64,000 bases of DNA. It comes from Phragmites australis. Its lineage: Eukaryota; Streptophyta; Magnoliopsida; Poales; Poaceae. The stretch spans positions 36,982,501 to 37,046,500 of the forward strand of contig NC_084923.1 of the NCBI RefSeq assembly GCF_958298935.1. Reading direction: 5' to 3'. The notes beneath the pieces were generated by a model. That model was not told the origin of the DNA, did not search any database, and saw only the letters and a list, made by a program, of their open reading frames with translations. A program made the translations under genes and the position numbers. The stretch's first letter is position 1; every line of letters begins with the position of its first letter. This document shows positions 1 through 12,332 of this stretch, one piece after another.

Positions 1-1288
1 AGGGTATTGCATGCAGTTTGGTCACGACTTGGATTAGGTTGCTCTCCTTGAAGGGATCATCCTTCCCTTCATGCACAAACTGCAACGAAGCATTAAGTGT
101 TATATGGATCGTTGTAGGAGTCCATAGAAAGTTTGTACTCAAAGGTCTTGTCATAGATTTAATGATCCTTCACTGCAACGTTATGGCTCTGTACCAAAGC
201 ACGAATCTCTAATTATTTAAGAAAAAATAAACAAGTTTTAAATATCATAATTATTTGACAAATATTACATAAATTATGTGCTATACTTATTTAATAAACA
301 TTACATAAATTAAAAATAATTAAATTAACAATACAATGAATAATACATAATAGGAATGACTACGACAATAAAGTAAATAATACATGTGTCATTAACAAGT
401 ACAAGTGCACCGAAAAACTGCACTAGCGACTCAACGACGATGACGCCGCACGCAATCCCCGGGAGTGTATGCGTCTGGTGGATGTGTGGCTCTCATACCA
501 GTGGCATGCGCTGACCCCTGCCCACTAACTCTGCCATGCATGTACCATGAAGAAGGATCCTCATGCGGCAGTGTGGACGCCCCTAAAACGTGTTCTGAAG
601 GCTTGCCTTGCTAGTACCACTGTGAACCCCCAGGTGCATCAGGATATTGGGGATAATGTGCGCTGAGGAGCTTGGTGAAGCTGGCGGCCTACATTGTGGC
701 AGCCTACATTGTAGCAGCCCAGTCAAAATCATGCGTGCCGCTCCAGTTAGGCGTCTGCTACGTGCAATCGATGACATCCTCGTGATGAGTCGATGTTGTA
801 GGCAAAGGTGTCAGCGTAGACTGAGAAGGTTGTGGCCATTGTGGGGCCTGTGAACCCAATGTATACTGCTCGAGCGCATGAGTCTGTGTGCACTCCTCGC
901 GATGGTCCAAAGCAAAAGGTGCCTCTCGCGACTGTGCCTAAATGGGTTCATCAAGGGCACTAGATGAGTGCGTGCTGTGGGAGCCATAGGACGGGTCCAT
1001 GGTTGGTAGGTCATACTCCCTCTAACACGGGCACAACTACTTAGACCACGTATAGTAGACAGGAAGCGGGATCCTCTCATCCTTATGTAGCCGCGGAGAG
1101 GGTTCCAATCCCTCTGTGTTGATGGCCCGTTTGCTTCCCCACAAGCTTGCTCTGCCTGCGTATGCATCTCGTACGCCTCTTCAGTCTGTATAAGATGAGG
1201 GCCTTGTTATTAGTACAAGGGTTTAACGAATAAAAATTGTTATAAGTACCGCATCAATTACCACAACATGAAGAAGGCGAGCACGATC
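1..1288 (-). other. Low-coding tail of element A
   Basis: No intact gene. Minus-strand reading gives a proline- and serine-rich low-complexity stretch broken by many stops, which could be the decayed C-terminal tail downstream of the plant mobile domain. Bases 210-420 are AT-rich. I could not assign the first 200 bases. Confidence 0.3.
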
Positions 1289-2781
1289 CTAAAGGAAGAG
1301 TCTGAGGCCCGACTCTACAAGTTCGCTAAGTAAGGTGGCATGCGTGCCCGAACGGTACCACAAAAGGTACTCCCAGTACGTGGTGTCGTCGTATTGTCCA
1401 ACAGGAACGATGACATCCATCATGGCTGACTCTGTCCACCTTTGTAGGTGCTCGGTATTCACGGATGCCCAGTCCGCATGTCTCCACCCCCTATGCACTC
1501 CTCTTGTATGTGTCAGAAACAATTATAATCTATTAACATGGATCACTAAAGGTACTAATACTACCTACAATAATATACTTACTTGTGCGCCCGACCGGCG
1601 TCTCGTGGGGGAGGTACTGACACCACCTATTGGTACCCGAATTGCCTCTGTACACGTTTAGGAGAATATGCTTCTATGTTGTTCATTTACAACAAGAAGA
1701 ATTTGGTCATCCATAAGTCCAAGTCACGCCAACAATATGATGCGATTAGCCCTCCGGCCGTAATTTCGACCACTCGTGCCATACACCATGGATCCCACTC
1801 CACGAGATCGACGCTAAGGACGTCTAAATCACTGATCACCTAGGATTAGCTACCATAGTCTTGCTGCTGACTCCATCTCAACCTGGCATATATCCACATA
1901 TACCCTATCGTAGACCTCATATCATCTGCAATGCCATTGGAGATGGGGACTGGATATTAGCTCTTGAGCACTCAAGGCCGGTAAACCGGGAGGTACTCCT
2001 AGCTTCATAGCTATAAGAGTTATAGGCAGCCTATAACTGATCCCTTCTTTTTTGATCGCTGGGTTGCATTACACAATCCTCTATACGTGGGAGCCGGCAT
2101 AATAGATTCCCAACTGTAAGATGTCTGCTCATAAAGATGTGACGCGAGCTGACTCGCTAACCATACAATATGGGGGACGACATAATCACATGCCGTGTTG
2201 CAGAATATGATGTCTCTCAACAGGATGTACAAGTACACCTCATAGTACTATAAAACTGTAGCCTCGTTCGTATCCGGTGGGTATAGACCGAACTGTGACA
2301 GCCCATGAATTCAGGACATGGAGAGGATAACATCCTTCTTGTCATATTACACACCAAACCTACAAGATGCAAAGAGTCAATGAAACTTGAATATCACTAC
2401 AATATTTGAAATGCATTACACAACAAATAATTACCCGTCCTCAACATAACCTTTTCACTGCTCCTTTGCTGGTCGTGAAACTACTAATAGGCCTCCCTTG
2501 ATTGACAGCCCGGTTAGTATGGTCACATCACTCAATGTTATGGCCATCTCACCTAAAGAAAAGTGGAACGTGTGCGTCTCAGGATGCCACCAGTTGACGA
2601 GACCTGTGAGCAGTGGCTCCTCAATTGGCAGGAGAGGTGTCCTACCACCGTCCACCATGGGAGCTCTAGCTATCATGAGAGCAAAATGTAGTAGCCCTGC
2701 CCATGCGAGTGTCTCATAAAATCGATGGTCTAACTCTTTAATCGTGTGGACACTCCGGACTCGTAACAGAACCAATTGCAA
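1289..2781 (-). pseudogene. Plant mobile domain (PMD) protein, transposon-borne, broken
   Basis: The minus strand shows three recognisable blocks of the plant mobile domain (aminotransferase-like, MAIN/MAIL1-related) in the right order. At 2781-2455 there is a 108-aa open stretch with the hallmark W-x-PETHTF-HF--GE--ITL-DV--LTGL motif. Near 2238-2030 there is a block with 'YSWESIM...YRGLCNA'. At 1522-1289 there is the C-terminal 'EYLLWYRSGTHATL' block. Stops and frame changes separate the blocks, so no full protein can be made from one frame; some gaps may be introns. PMD genes are known as host genes and as passengers of Mutator-like and LTR elements. Its place inside element A, and the similar gene in element D (51409-54110), argue for the passenger reading. 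Confidence 0.65.
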
Positions 2782-4548
2782 AAGGTATCTAATACATGTA
2801 CTGAGTTAGTAGCAAATTATCGTGACAATTAAAAGGCACATATAATCATGGTACCTACTGCCCTATGAAAATCATTCGTCCCCTATGCTTCTCGTTGTAC
2901 CGCTGCTAAAGAAGCTCGGGAAGATCACCATAAGCCATGACAATGATTTTAAGCTACATAGTTCAATAAGTAGGTAAATAAAAAATTAGAATATATTACA
3001 AGCTTCATGGTTCAATAAGTATATGAATAACAAATTAGAATATATTATAAGCTTCATGGTCCAATAAATAGGTGAATAACAAACTTCATGGTTCAATAAA
3101 AAAACATCGTATGTGATGCCAATACCAAATGATATATTACAAAGTAAATAGTACAAATAATAAGTGAATAACAATTTAGAATATAAATTATGACTGCGAA
3201 TAACTTCAAACAACAAACTACAATACAATAACTCTAATACACTATAGTTCCATAGTGACCTGATAGTTTACTTTCATTAGGGCATGTTCTCATGTCATGA
3301 TCAGATTATTTGTAAAGTTTGCACTTTCATGGCCAAGTTAACACTACTAAATATTTAAGTAATTAACAATACTAATTAGATCATCAATATTGAATTCAAA
3401 TGAAATAATTAATAATTAATATTTAATTAAATATTAATTAAACTAACATGAAAGTTATATTGATCAAATATTCAATCTCATTATAAATTAACTTCAAAAC
3501 TATTTTGAAAGCTAGTTTTGTTAGACTCCTTTACACCACATTTACTCTTTCAAAAATCAGAAGCACCAGCATGTCGCCTTTAACCCAGGTGATTATCTCC
3601 TTTTTACGGTCAATACTATTATGTCTATAGTTCTAGCAAAATTTCAGTGCTCACATTTGACAATACACTATTAACCTATTCATAACTTTCTTTATACTGA
3701 GTGAGCTGAAGAGAGAAAGGGACTAGTCTATAGTGAGTAGAAGACACTAAAAACATGTTCTATTTGACTTCATGGTTGCTTTTTTTCTTTAACTAAGGGT
3801 AGAAGTTTTTATACTACCACTATTTTAATAGATTGAATTAAAATACTAATTAAATAGGCGTACACCACTATTAATTAAAAAATCAATTTGATAATTTTTT
3901 TTATATATTGTGATTTTTATCAAATCTTTCTGTCCAACTTAAGTTCTTTGAATCTTTCTATAATTTTTTTTATATCTTTCACTCTTTATTTTTCCTTTCT
4001 TTTTCTCTCTTTCCTCTCATTACACTGACACACTACTTACACATATAGAGAGTATGTATGCACTGGCCACCACTAGCACAAAGTTTCACCAATATGCTAT
4101 CATATTATTAAACTAATTAAATAATCTAACTACACTGACTAATTAAATTCATACTAATTACTATTATACAATCACTTACTCTTACTAAGCAAATAATTAC
4201 TATTATATAAATTCACGCTAATTACTATTACACTAACTAAGCAAATAATCAAATTTATATAATGAAACTAAGCAAATAATTATACAAATATAATTGGACG
4301 GATTAAACAATTTACGTACTCTAATTATTATTATTACTGCAAGTATTATAATTTAAGTATTTACTGTAACTCACGCTACTACTCCTCATCTTGAGATGAT
4401 TCTCCTCACCTCATGCTACTGCTACTCCTCTCCTCGCGCTGCTTCTCCTCTCCACACGCTGTATTGCTAATTTTCCTCTCCTCTCCTCCATTGCTCGCGC
4501 TGCTCGTCTCCTCTCTGGTTGCCCTGTAGCTCCTTACCAGCCCGCTCT
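2782..4548. other. AT-rich interior of element A
   Basis: No gene seen. 2940-3240 holds short repeats of 'aagcttcatggttcaataa' type. 3300-4370 is AT-rich with many 'aataattac' and 'taattagc' units that also occur, reversed, in element C at 16190-16420. The expected transposase reading frame between promoter and PMD gene is absent or unrecognisable. Confidence 0.4.
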
Positions 4549-4560
4549 CATTTTATAGCA
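4549..4560 (-). promoter_or_regulatory. TATA box of element A transcript (minus)
   Basis: Minus-strand GCTATAAAATGAGAG. The homologous place in element C carries GCTATAAAATAAGAG (twice). It is followed in both by a purine-rich 'gagaggagag' leader. Confidence 0.45.
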
Positions 4561-4689
4561 AAACACGACAACGCATGGGCTAGCTAATTAACACGGGGAC
4601 AATAGCTTGTGGGTTAGAAAATCGACAAAAGCGAAATAACATGAACGAGCGCACCAAAAGTAGTGACACGATATGACATGAGCAGGGCC

Positions 4690-4903
4690 GGCCTGTATTC
4701 GGCAGCTAAGGTGTCGAATATGGTGAACAATGCCGTATTCGACCTTAGGTGTCGAATACAGGAGTTTTCAGTACCTCACGTACCAGAATCGATTTTTTGA
4801 TATTTGAGATGCTGAATACAGATGATAGATTTGCAAATACACTGATATGTTGTCTATTTTAATAAATACGGAGACGTCAATCGACTATTTTTGAATTTTT
4901 GCC
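4690..4903 (-). repeat. Terminal inverted repeat of MULE A
   Basis: Contains the family words 'gtgtcgaata', 'gccgtattcg' and 'gctgaatac' and ends in TTTTTGCC. Same words and end as the right terminal repeat of element C. Confidence 0.55.
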
Positions 4904-4956
4904 AGGAAAACAGGTTAGATGCAAGCAAGTTTAGGGTTGGCTTAGGAAAACGTCCA

Positions 4957-5098
4957 AATTGAGCCTGTTTTGGTCGTAGCCATATTTTGTCCCACATATT
5001 TTAAGCAAAGTGTGGAGTTTTTCCGGCGCCTAATATATTGTTTGTCTCTGAATTATGTACGAAATCTCAAACTAGTGCGTATCAAACAGGCGCTAGTG
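4957..5098. repeat. Possible small MITE
   Basis: Weak terminal inverted repeat: 'gagcctgttttgg' on the left, and 'atcaaacaggcgct' on the right, whose complement reads agcgcctgtttgat. The interior has the 'tttgtcccacatattttaagcaa' words common in grass MITEs. No clear target duplication was seen. Confidence 0.3.
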
Positions 5099-5266
5099 TA
5101 ACGTGTAGAACGTGAGATATGGTACAGACCGGTCTCTTAATCGTGCGAGTACTTGTCACGCACCCGAGTGTGCGGGTGTCACAAATCGCGTCCGGCAATG
5201 CCGTCGATGCATGTTCGTGCGAGACGGCAACGTCGGGCTGGCTTTTATGCTACGTATCCTGGTAAG

Positions 5267-5322
5267 ATACAAACAGTTGCGGTACTGGTCGTCGATACAA
5301 ACAGTTGCGGTACTGGTCGTCG
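5267..5322. repeat. 28-bp tandem duplication
   Basis: Two perfect head-to-tail copies (5267-5294 and 5295-5322) that begin 'atacaaacagttgcgg', directly beside the left end of element B. Confidence 0.9.
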
Positions 5323-5719
5323 TGCTGACGGCAAAAATTAAAAAATAGATAACATATAGTACTATATTGATCAAAATAGATAATATATTTGCGTATTTGT
5401 AAATTTAGTATGTGTATTTGACATCTCGTTTACCGAAAACCTAATTTCGGTACGCGAGGCACCGAAAAAAGATGAGCCTGGTAATTTTTAGCATTTGAGA
5501 TATCAAATACGGTGTATAACCGAATACGTCACTATATACCGTATTCAGCACACCAAATATCGAAAACGGACTATATTCTGTGCTAAATACAGTGTATAGT
5601 ATTATATTCGACATGTTAGATGTTAAATACTCATTGGCAGTGGTGGCAGGATGTATGGGACCGAGGACGCATGGTTACATGCGCGAAGAAAGCTAGTAGC
5701 TCTTGTAAGTGTGTGTTTA

Positions 5720-6150
5720 TATATTTTTATTTAATTTTTTATTTTATTTGAAAGTATAAAAATAGTTTAAAAATTTTAAAAAAATTTATAAGAAAATTAG
5801 AGTTCACTAGCAGCATGTTTTAATTGGTTTAATTTAAAAAATCCGAGCTAATATTTAATTAAAATTCTCTAAATAAACATATTTTTATAAATTCTAGCAA
5901 TTTTTAGTACTCAAAAAATTCTCAAAAATATAGAAAAATTCACTAATATTCTTCTCATATGATGTACTAATTTATAAAAATATTTTTAATCCTAAGTTAT
6001 TTGGTGAAAAAATAAGTTCCTTTGTAATGCTCTATTTATTGCATTTTTATCATTTTATGTGATATTCTCTTTTTAATTCAATTTGAATAAAAATAAATTC
6101 AAACATGCATAAAACGTATAATCAAGGGGTAAGTTAATAACAAATCATCC
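5720..6150 (-). repeat. Copy 1 of a ~430-bp AT-rich subterminal repeat (reverse)
   Basis: Reverse complement of 6835-7230 and related to 9190-9645 and 18210-18665. Shared landmarks are the words for 'agagcattacaaag', 'tttttcaccaaataa' and 'catatgagaagaatatt'. Confidence 0.75.
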
Positions 6151-6834
6151 TAATCAACTCAGCTTATACAATCCCACCGACTAAACGCACCCTTATACAC
6201 TTTTCTAGCCTTATATATATATTTTTTTTAAGAGTTAGGAACTATGCTAGCCTAAAATTTGTAAATATAATGTACATTTGTCTCCTTGATCACTATAAAT
6301 TACTGCTATTTTGTAGGCAAATTGTTAAATATTATGCTCAGATTGAATCATATATGCATGATAGATTGATAACTGCTACTAAGATGGAAAAGTAAAACAC
6401 TTCGAAATATAGAATCTATAAATTGCAAATATATATTTACATTTATGTTTTCAAAAAAGATAGTAATATGATAAGTTTAATATTTATCAATTAAATATGG
6501 CAAATGATATATCTAAAATTTAAATAATCAAATAAGGAGCATGCAAATGATGATGCCATCTCTCAAAGCAAGAAAAAAGAATCAATAAAGAAATGAAGCA
6601 AATAGAACAGCAAAAAGAGAATTAATGTTAATCTGAGAGGTTCAAGAACTGTATTACAATCAGCAAGCAACGACAAAGAAAACACAACTAATTGATTAAA
6701 CAACACAATAACTGAGCTTCTTGTCATGCATCTATTAAGCATTCTATTATATATTATACACTTGCTTTGTGTATACAATGATAATGTTGAGTTGGTTATG
6801 ATAATTTGTTGGTGAACTTACCCCTTTATTATAG

Positions 6835-7230
6835 GTTATGTACATGTTTGAATTTATTTTTATTCAAATTAAATTAAAAAGAGAATATCATATGAAATGA
6901 TAAAATACATATAAATAGAGCATTACAAAGTACTTACTTTTTCACCAAATAACCTAGGCTTGAAAATATTTTTATAAATTATTACATCATATGAGAAGAA
7001 TATTAGTGATTTTTTTTAGATTTTAAGAAATTATTTGAGGCATTAAAAATTGCTAGAATATATAAAATAGGTTTATTTAGAGCATTTTAATTAAATATTT
7101 GCTCAGATTTTTATGATCAAACTAATTAAAACGGGTTGCTAGTGAATTCTAATTTGCTCGTAAAAACATTTAGAATTTTTAAACTATTTTTATACTCTCA
7201 AATAAAATAAGAATTAAATAAAAATATATA
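6835..7230 (+). repeat. Copy 2 of the ~430-bp subterminal repeat
   Basis: Right arm of element B, inverted with respect to 5720-6150. Carries 'aatagagcattacaaag', 'tttttcaccaaataacc' and 'gggttgctagtgaattcta'. Confidence 0.75.
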
Positions 7231-7590
7231 AATGTAAACGTACAACAGCCTTCTAGCTTTCTTCGCGCACGCAGCCGTGCATCCTTCGTCTCGTACATCC
7301 CACCGCAGTGGCTAGTACTCGGTATTTATACGGTATTATATATCTTATTCGGTACTTCAGACGTCAAATACAGTTTATTTTAACATATGAGGTGACAAAT
7401 ATAGTGTACAGTGCCGTATTTAGCATCTCGGTGCCAAAAATTATTGGGTCTACTTTTTTTATGACTTGTATAGTAAAATCGAATTTTTTATAAACGAGAT
7501 ACTAAATATAAATGCTATGTTTATAAATACGATATTATCTATTTTGAGTAAAGACTGCGTCGTATGTTATGTATTTTCGGATTTTACCCT

Positions 7591-8140
7591 CGTCCTGACC
7601 CGTACGTGCAGTTGTTGCAGCGAGACCTGGGCCCTGGCGCATGCAGAGATCCGACCGAGCAGACTGTGGCGCTCCAGTACCGCATGCAAGGACATCGGGC
7701 ACTGTACAAGCTCCACTTTCCACTCACGCACACTCGTTCTCTTTCGTCTAGTCTAGTCAAAGATGTGATTTATATGAAAAGCATCGACGGGCAGGATAGG
7801 CTTGGATTATTAGTCGGGCGCACGGTGAACATTGCTTGCAACTGCGCCGCAGGGGTACAGTACAGTGATGGTGGGTGGCAATCGGGTATGGGTAGGCAGG
7901 GCTGGCTCTATCTCCACGTCTCGCCTTGGCAGGCGCTGAGGTTTCGAAAGGCGCGTCACGCGGGGGCGCCCACGAGCGAGTGCACGAGAGCTCAGAGCTC
8001 ACCCTCCTCAGTGCGGCAGGCTGAGGCAGCGAAATGCATCAGCTGGCGAGCCAGTGGGTGGGTGGGTTCCATGTTGACACCCTCAGCCCTCGGTGCAGTC
8101 TTACAGCTCACCTCATACATTTAGATATAATCTTGAGCCG
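7591..8140 (+). other. GC-rich stretch with a 186-aa open frame, unassigned
   Basis: An open frame runs 7564-8124 on +, but its start lies inside the end of element B. Its composition (many R, S, G, W) resembles an accidental frame through GC-rich DNA. I recognise no domain. A host promoter or gene remnant is possible. Confidence 0.2.
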
Positions 8141-8623
8141 ATTTAATGAATATTTTAATAATTTTATAATTTCTTAACTTATGTATGCAACAAATTAATA
8201 TTATAAATTGTATGGCAATGATAACTTATAGAGTATGGCAGGTGTATTCTCACAGTTTTAAATTTTAGCCTAAGAGACTATTATTTCATGAAACAACGAC
8301 ATTCTCTCTCACTCCACTCTCTCTTCACATCACTAAAATCCTAAGTAACGTTACACAAAATGATCTATAAGATGATTGACGTGTGTCAATATATTTGCTC
8401 TTGGGCTTAGAGACCATCCATACAAACCAAAAAGCGACATATGTATTCTTATGTTTATTCTTCAAAGTTCATTTGTGTTGATGTGTCTACCGTCAAGCGC
8501 GCTCAAAATAAATTTAAGCCTCTCTGTAAAAAAAAAGTAAATTCGAGCCATCTTTAAAGTCATGTATTGATTTTCCCAAAAATAGGAAGCATAAACCCTA
8601 CTCCCGCTGCCTTTCTCTACAAT
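8141..8623. other. Intergenic, nothing recognised
   Basis: AT-rich DNA with no coding signal or terminal repeats that I could see. Confidence 0.4.
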
Positions 8624-9000
8624 CACTACGTGAAAAATGAACAAAGTAAACAGATACACAACCCATCACTTATGTCGCTTCAGATTGGGATCAGGTATTT
8701 AACTATCACAGCTAATAGATAATAGGTGACGGATCTCTACAATAATCTTCGATCTCCTCTCCGTTTCCTCATTGTCCCTTCGCTCCTCCTCGTCGCCGAC
8801 ACTACCACCTACATTCCACCGAACACACCATCTACTCGTAACACAACACCCAACAACACCTCCTCTTCTCCGCTCTCTGGTCCAAACCTAAGTTCGTAGC
8901 CCCAACCTCGATCACCTCGTTGCCACTCGTCCCCGGCGCTTGGAATCTACAGGCCCCGGAATCGCTACAGTTACGGTTAGTGCAAGCGAGGCTAGCCTTT
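8624..9000 (+). mobile_element. CACTA-type left terminus, truncated or nested
   Basis: CACTACGTGAAAAA at 8624-8637 equals the left end of the CACTA element at 12333. It is followed by one 'ggtgacgga' word near 8720, then C/T-rich DNA (8740-8950) that looks like a captured 5' leader. Its right partner may be one of the two right termini at 14128 and 14151, making the block from 8624 a nested structure, or it may be lost. Confidence 0.4.
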
Positions 9001-9189
9001 TCAGTGAGTTTGGTTAGAAGATAAGGTTAGATAGGATAGGATTATCTTTATTTTTTAAGATGTGATTATTCATTTTTTTAGTTAAAATGAATGGAATAAG
9101 TCGATTTTCTATTTGGTTGATGGTATTAGAGTGGATACGATGAGTCGGTTTTCTGTATAGTTTGATGGATTGGATGAACTGAGTTGGTT

Positions 9190-9645
9190 ATGATGATATT
9201 TTGGTAAATTACCCCTTGATTATGCAGCATTTGGATGAATTTATGTATGTTTGAATTTATTTGAATTCAAATTAAATTTAAAAAGAATATTGCATAAAAT
9301 AGTAAAAATGCATATAAATAGAGCATTACAAAGAAATTCATTTTTTCACCAAATAATATAGGGTTAAAAATATTTTTATAAATTAGTGCATCACATGAGA
9401 AGAATATTGGTGTTTTTTTTTCTAATTTTTAGGAATTTATTTGAGACATTAAAAATTACTAAAAATTATAAAAGTAAGGTTTTTTTTAAGAATTCTAATT
9501 AATTATTGGTTCAGTTTTTTTATCAAACTAATTAAAGTAGGTTGCTAATAAGCTTTAATTTGATTCTAAAAATATTTAGAATTTTTAGACTACTTTGATA
9601 CTTAAAATAAAATCGAGAGTTAAATGAGAAACCTGAACACAGTAC
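9190..9645 (+). repeat. Copy 3 of the ~430-bp subterminal repeat (solo)
   Basis: Same order of landmarks as 6835-7230: 'gaatttatttgaattcaaat', 'agagcattacaaagaaattc', 'tttttcaccaaataata', 'gcatcacatgagaagaatat'. Not obviously attached to a MULE terminus. Confidence 0.7.
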
Positions 9646-10943
9646 ATACAACGAGCTTAAACCTAGATAGCTCGGTCCGACCGTTTTGCTCGATCTCCCT
9701 TTCAGCATCCTTAGGATATATTTCATGTTGCTGACCACTCTATTCATCTATCCATTCAAACAAACACCTTTAATACTAAAATGACATCTCTGATTCACTC
9801 AATCAAACACACCTTCCTGATTTGAGCAGCGTGCGCGTTGCTGAGGCACGGGCTTGTGGCACATGTGTTTCTGGCGTGCCGGGGATGGCGGATTTACAGG
9901 TCACGGTGAGCTGCAAGTCCGGCGGGTAATACCGTACCAACCCACCGTGCCATCTCAGCTACTGCCAATTGTAACTGTGTTAAAAGCGGTTTAAAACAAA
10001 AGGATGATTCAAGATCCATTACACATATACTACGTAGTACCAACATTTCAGCTGGTTCTTGTTTTCATAGGAATCTACAAGTCGACTAAGCTTAAGTTAG
10101 ATTTGATTTCGTAACTCAAGTTTGGACTTCCTTAGATAGGACTAGGGTAGTTTTGTTCATTAGGACATTTGTCTCAGATTGAGTTGGAATAACACGCGAG
10201 CCAGGTCATTCTTGGAACTAATTGTGCATTTTACTGATAGAAGATGCTTGTAGGTGGCACTTGGCATACTGGTATACTGGTTTTTGCATGTGTACATTCT
10301 TGTGAAATAACTTGTGAATATAATTTGTTTTGCAAAGAATGAGTAGAAAATTCTAGGAACACAATAGTGAAATAGAAGTACTAGGATGTTCTTATTAGTG
10401 CTTATGTCTAGAAACAACTAGTATCTTAAACCTCTACGTGCATTGTAATAGCCTATTCTTTGCCTACATAAGTGTCACTCACCCCTGTATATGTAGCATA
10501 CTTTAGTCCCTGCATGTTAGCAATATCTCAACTTTCTTTCACATAAATATCTTTTCTCTAAAAGCATCTACTAAAAGTATCAAACTTTAGATAATTCTAT
10601 TTATACTCTTGCAATTTAGAGTATAGTCTGATAAGTATGCATTGCTTTTGTCTTAATAGTATTCTAGATTTTTTTTTTGTTAAAATAATTTTTTGGGGAT
10701 GGGACACTTGGAATTTCATGGTAAGGAAAGATTTTGAGAAGTAAGAAAAATATATTCCATGGACTTCACATGAAATGGTTGGGAAGTTTGTAGACGATAT
10801 GGTGCTTTTTGGATGCTTCTTTTTAATAATCTTTATGAGATGTCATAACATATACTCACGCTTTCAGAGGAGTTTGCAACAAAGAGAACTTTTATAACTA
10901 AATATTCTTTAATATACTGAGGACATGCATTATTGTGGCACCT
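9646..10943. other. Intergenic, nothing recognised
   Basis: No supported gene. The minus-strand frame at 10160-10417 is AT-rich and shows no domain. Confidence 0.4.
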
Positions 10944-10952
10944 AAATTAAAA

Positions 10953-12159
10953 GGGAAATTTGTCTGCAGGGCACTAAAAGAGTGTTGTTTGGTCTCCAAC
11001 ATACCAAACTCATCGATTTTTCCTGTCAGACACTACGAAAACGTGGCTTGGTCTACAAGACACCGCAACGAATAAAATATTCATAAGGTGAGTGAAAAGT
11101 CATTGTCGCCCGCGCCATCCTGCCTGGCCATGCTGCTCATGCGCGCCAACCCACCCGGCGCTAAGCTAAACCCGCCACGGTGCAAGCTACCGCTCGCACG
11201 CGCCATTTCCGCGCGCAGCTGCCACCGCGCCGCTGCTTCACCTACGCTGCCGCTCGCATGCGCGCTGCCGCCGAGTGTGCTGCACGCGCCGCGCCGCTAG
11301 CCCACACCCTCTGCCGCCTGCACGCACATTGTCCCGACCGCGCCCGCACGTCCTTCCGCCCGTCGCTCGTGCATCAAGCCACCGCCGGAGATCCCTCCGC
11401 CCTGGCCAGCTTTCCCCACCCTCGCTTCGTGCGCGCTGGTTGTAAGGTCTTCATGGCGCAAGCTCGCTGGGGCAGGCACACGAGAAGAGGGCAACGACGT
11501 CAACATCAGTGGGTCACTGTGGAGCTCGGGAAGGCGGCGAATCTGATGCAGCGGCGTCAAGGAGGTTGGGCGGCGGTGGACCCAAACGGTTGTATGCAAG
11601 GGGAAATTGGCCAGAGACACCGCGAATCGATGAGACGACGGAGAGGGCCGGCGACGTTGCATGCGCATTGGCACCGGACAAGATGCCTATTGTCCTGCTG
11701 CAATCAAGTGGGGCAAAAGGTGGGTGAGGTAGTGGAGATGCCGGAAAGAGAGGGGAAATAACTTCACCGGATGCAAGAATAACCAATTGTCGCAGCGGCA
11801 TTTTCCGTCGGGGCTGAGAACAACAATAATGGCGCAGCGAGGACCTGCGGCGACTTGTGATGGACACGTCGGGCAGGGCAGGACCGCCGCCCGACCCTCT
11901 CTCCACTGCGCCGCTCGATTCTGAGCCGCCGCCGAGAGCCTCCCCTCCGGCTTCGCCCCTGCTATGACATCAACGAACAAGGGTATTTGTGTCATTTTCA
12001 AACTATTCTCTCTCCTCATTAGCTGAAAATGAATATTTTATTCACTGTGGTGTCCTATAGACTAAGTCATATTTTTTAGTGTCTGGCAGGTAAAATCGAC
12101 AAGTGTGATGTGTTGAAGACCAAACAACACTCTTTTAGTGCCCTATAGACAAATTTCCC
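10953..12159. mobile_element. Pack-MULE-like element with GC-rich cargo
   Basis: Terminal inverted repeats of about 135 bp: GGGAAATTTGTCTGCAGGGC at 10953, and GGGAAATTTGTCTATAGGGC reading inwards from 12159. Both continue 'actaaaagagtgttgtttggtct' on into 'aataaaatattcat'. Flanks are AAATTAAAA at 10944-10952 and 12160-12168, a perfect 9-bp duplication, the Mutator hallmark. The interior (about 11090-12010) is strongly GC-rich against AT-rich surroundings, as in grass Pack-MULEs that carry host gene pieces. No transposase. Confidence 0.75.
11090..12010. other. GC-rich captured sequence inside the Pack-MULE
   Basis: Open frames exist on both strands (11180-11761 on +; 11514-11906 and 11297-11674 on -). 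None shows a domain I know and several overlap, so I do not call a gene. Candidate stretches of a captured host exon need a similarity search. Confidence 0.35.
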
Positions 12160-12332
12160 AAATTAAAATGGAGAGAATTTGATTTCATGCCTATATTCTG
12201 GAGCTTAGATTAGATACAATAACGTACTCTTTAAAAGTTTATAGTACTGCAGTTCACAGTGAACATTTAAAGTTATGTTCTAAACCACTAGATGGTTAGG
12301 ATATAGTAGAAAACATTTCATATGGTGTAACA

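Larger units (their letters stand above)
1..4903 (-). mobile_element. Mutator-like element A (left part outside window)
   Basis: Decayed MULE read leftwards on the minus strand. Its right terminus lies near 4903. The block 4690-4903 matches the right terminal repeat of element C (18690-18953), including the 'aatac...tgttgtctatttt' stretch and the final TTTTTGCC. Inside it, 4080-4700 is the reverse complement of the promoter/leader of element C (15880-16450), and a plant-mobile-domain pseudogene lies at 1289-2781. The other end is beyond the window, so no target duplication can be checked. Element type is inferred from similarity to C, which has a 9-bp duplication. Confidence 0.6.
5330..7590. 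mobile_element. Non-autonomous MULE B with very long inverted repeats
   Basis: Starts GGCAAAAATT and ends near ATTTTACCCT. Flanks are CGTGCTGAC (5321-5329) and CGTCCTGAC (7591-7599), a 9-bp target duplication with one mismatch. The arms are inverted copies: 5330-5650 pairs with about 7310-7590 (terminal part with 'ccgaatac' words), 5640-5720 with 7235-7310, and 5720-6170 with 6800-7230. Only about 630 bp (6170-6800) is unpaired. No transposase reading frame. Mobilised in trans if at all. Confidence 0.65.

Noticed and set aside
7564..8124. 186-codon gene
   Set aside because: Starts inside the end of MULE B and shows no domain; listed only as unassigned GC-rich DNA.
11180..11761. 193-codon protein in the Pack-MULE
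   Set aside because: Overlaps equally good frames on both strands in GC-rich DNA and shows no domain. Kept as captured sequence only.
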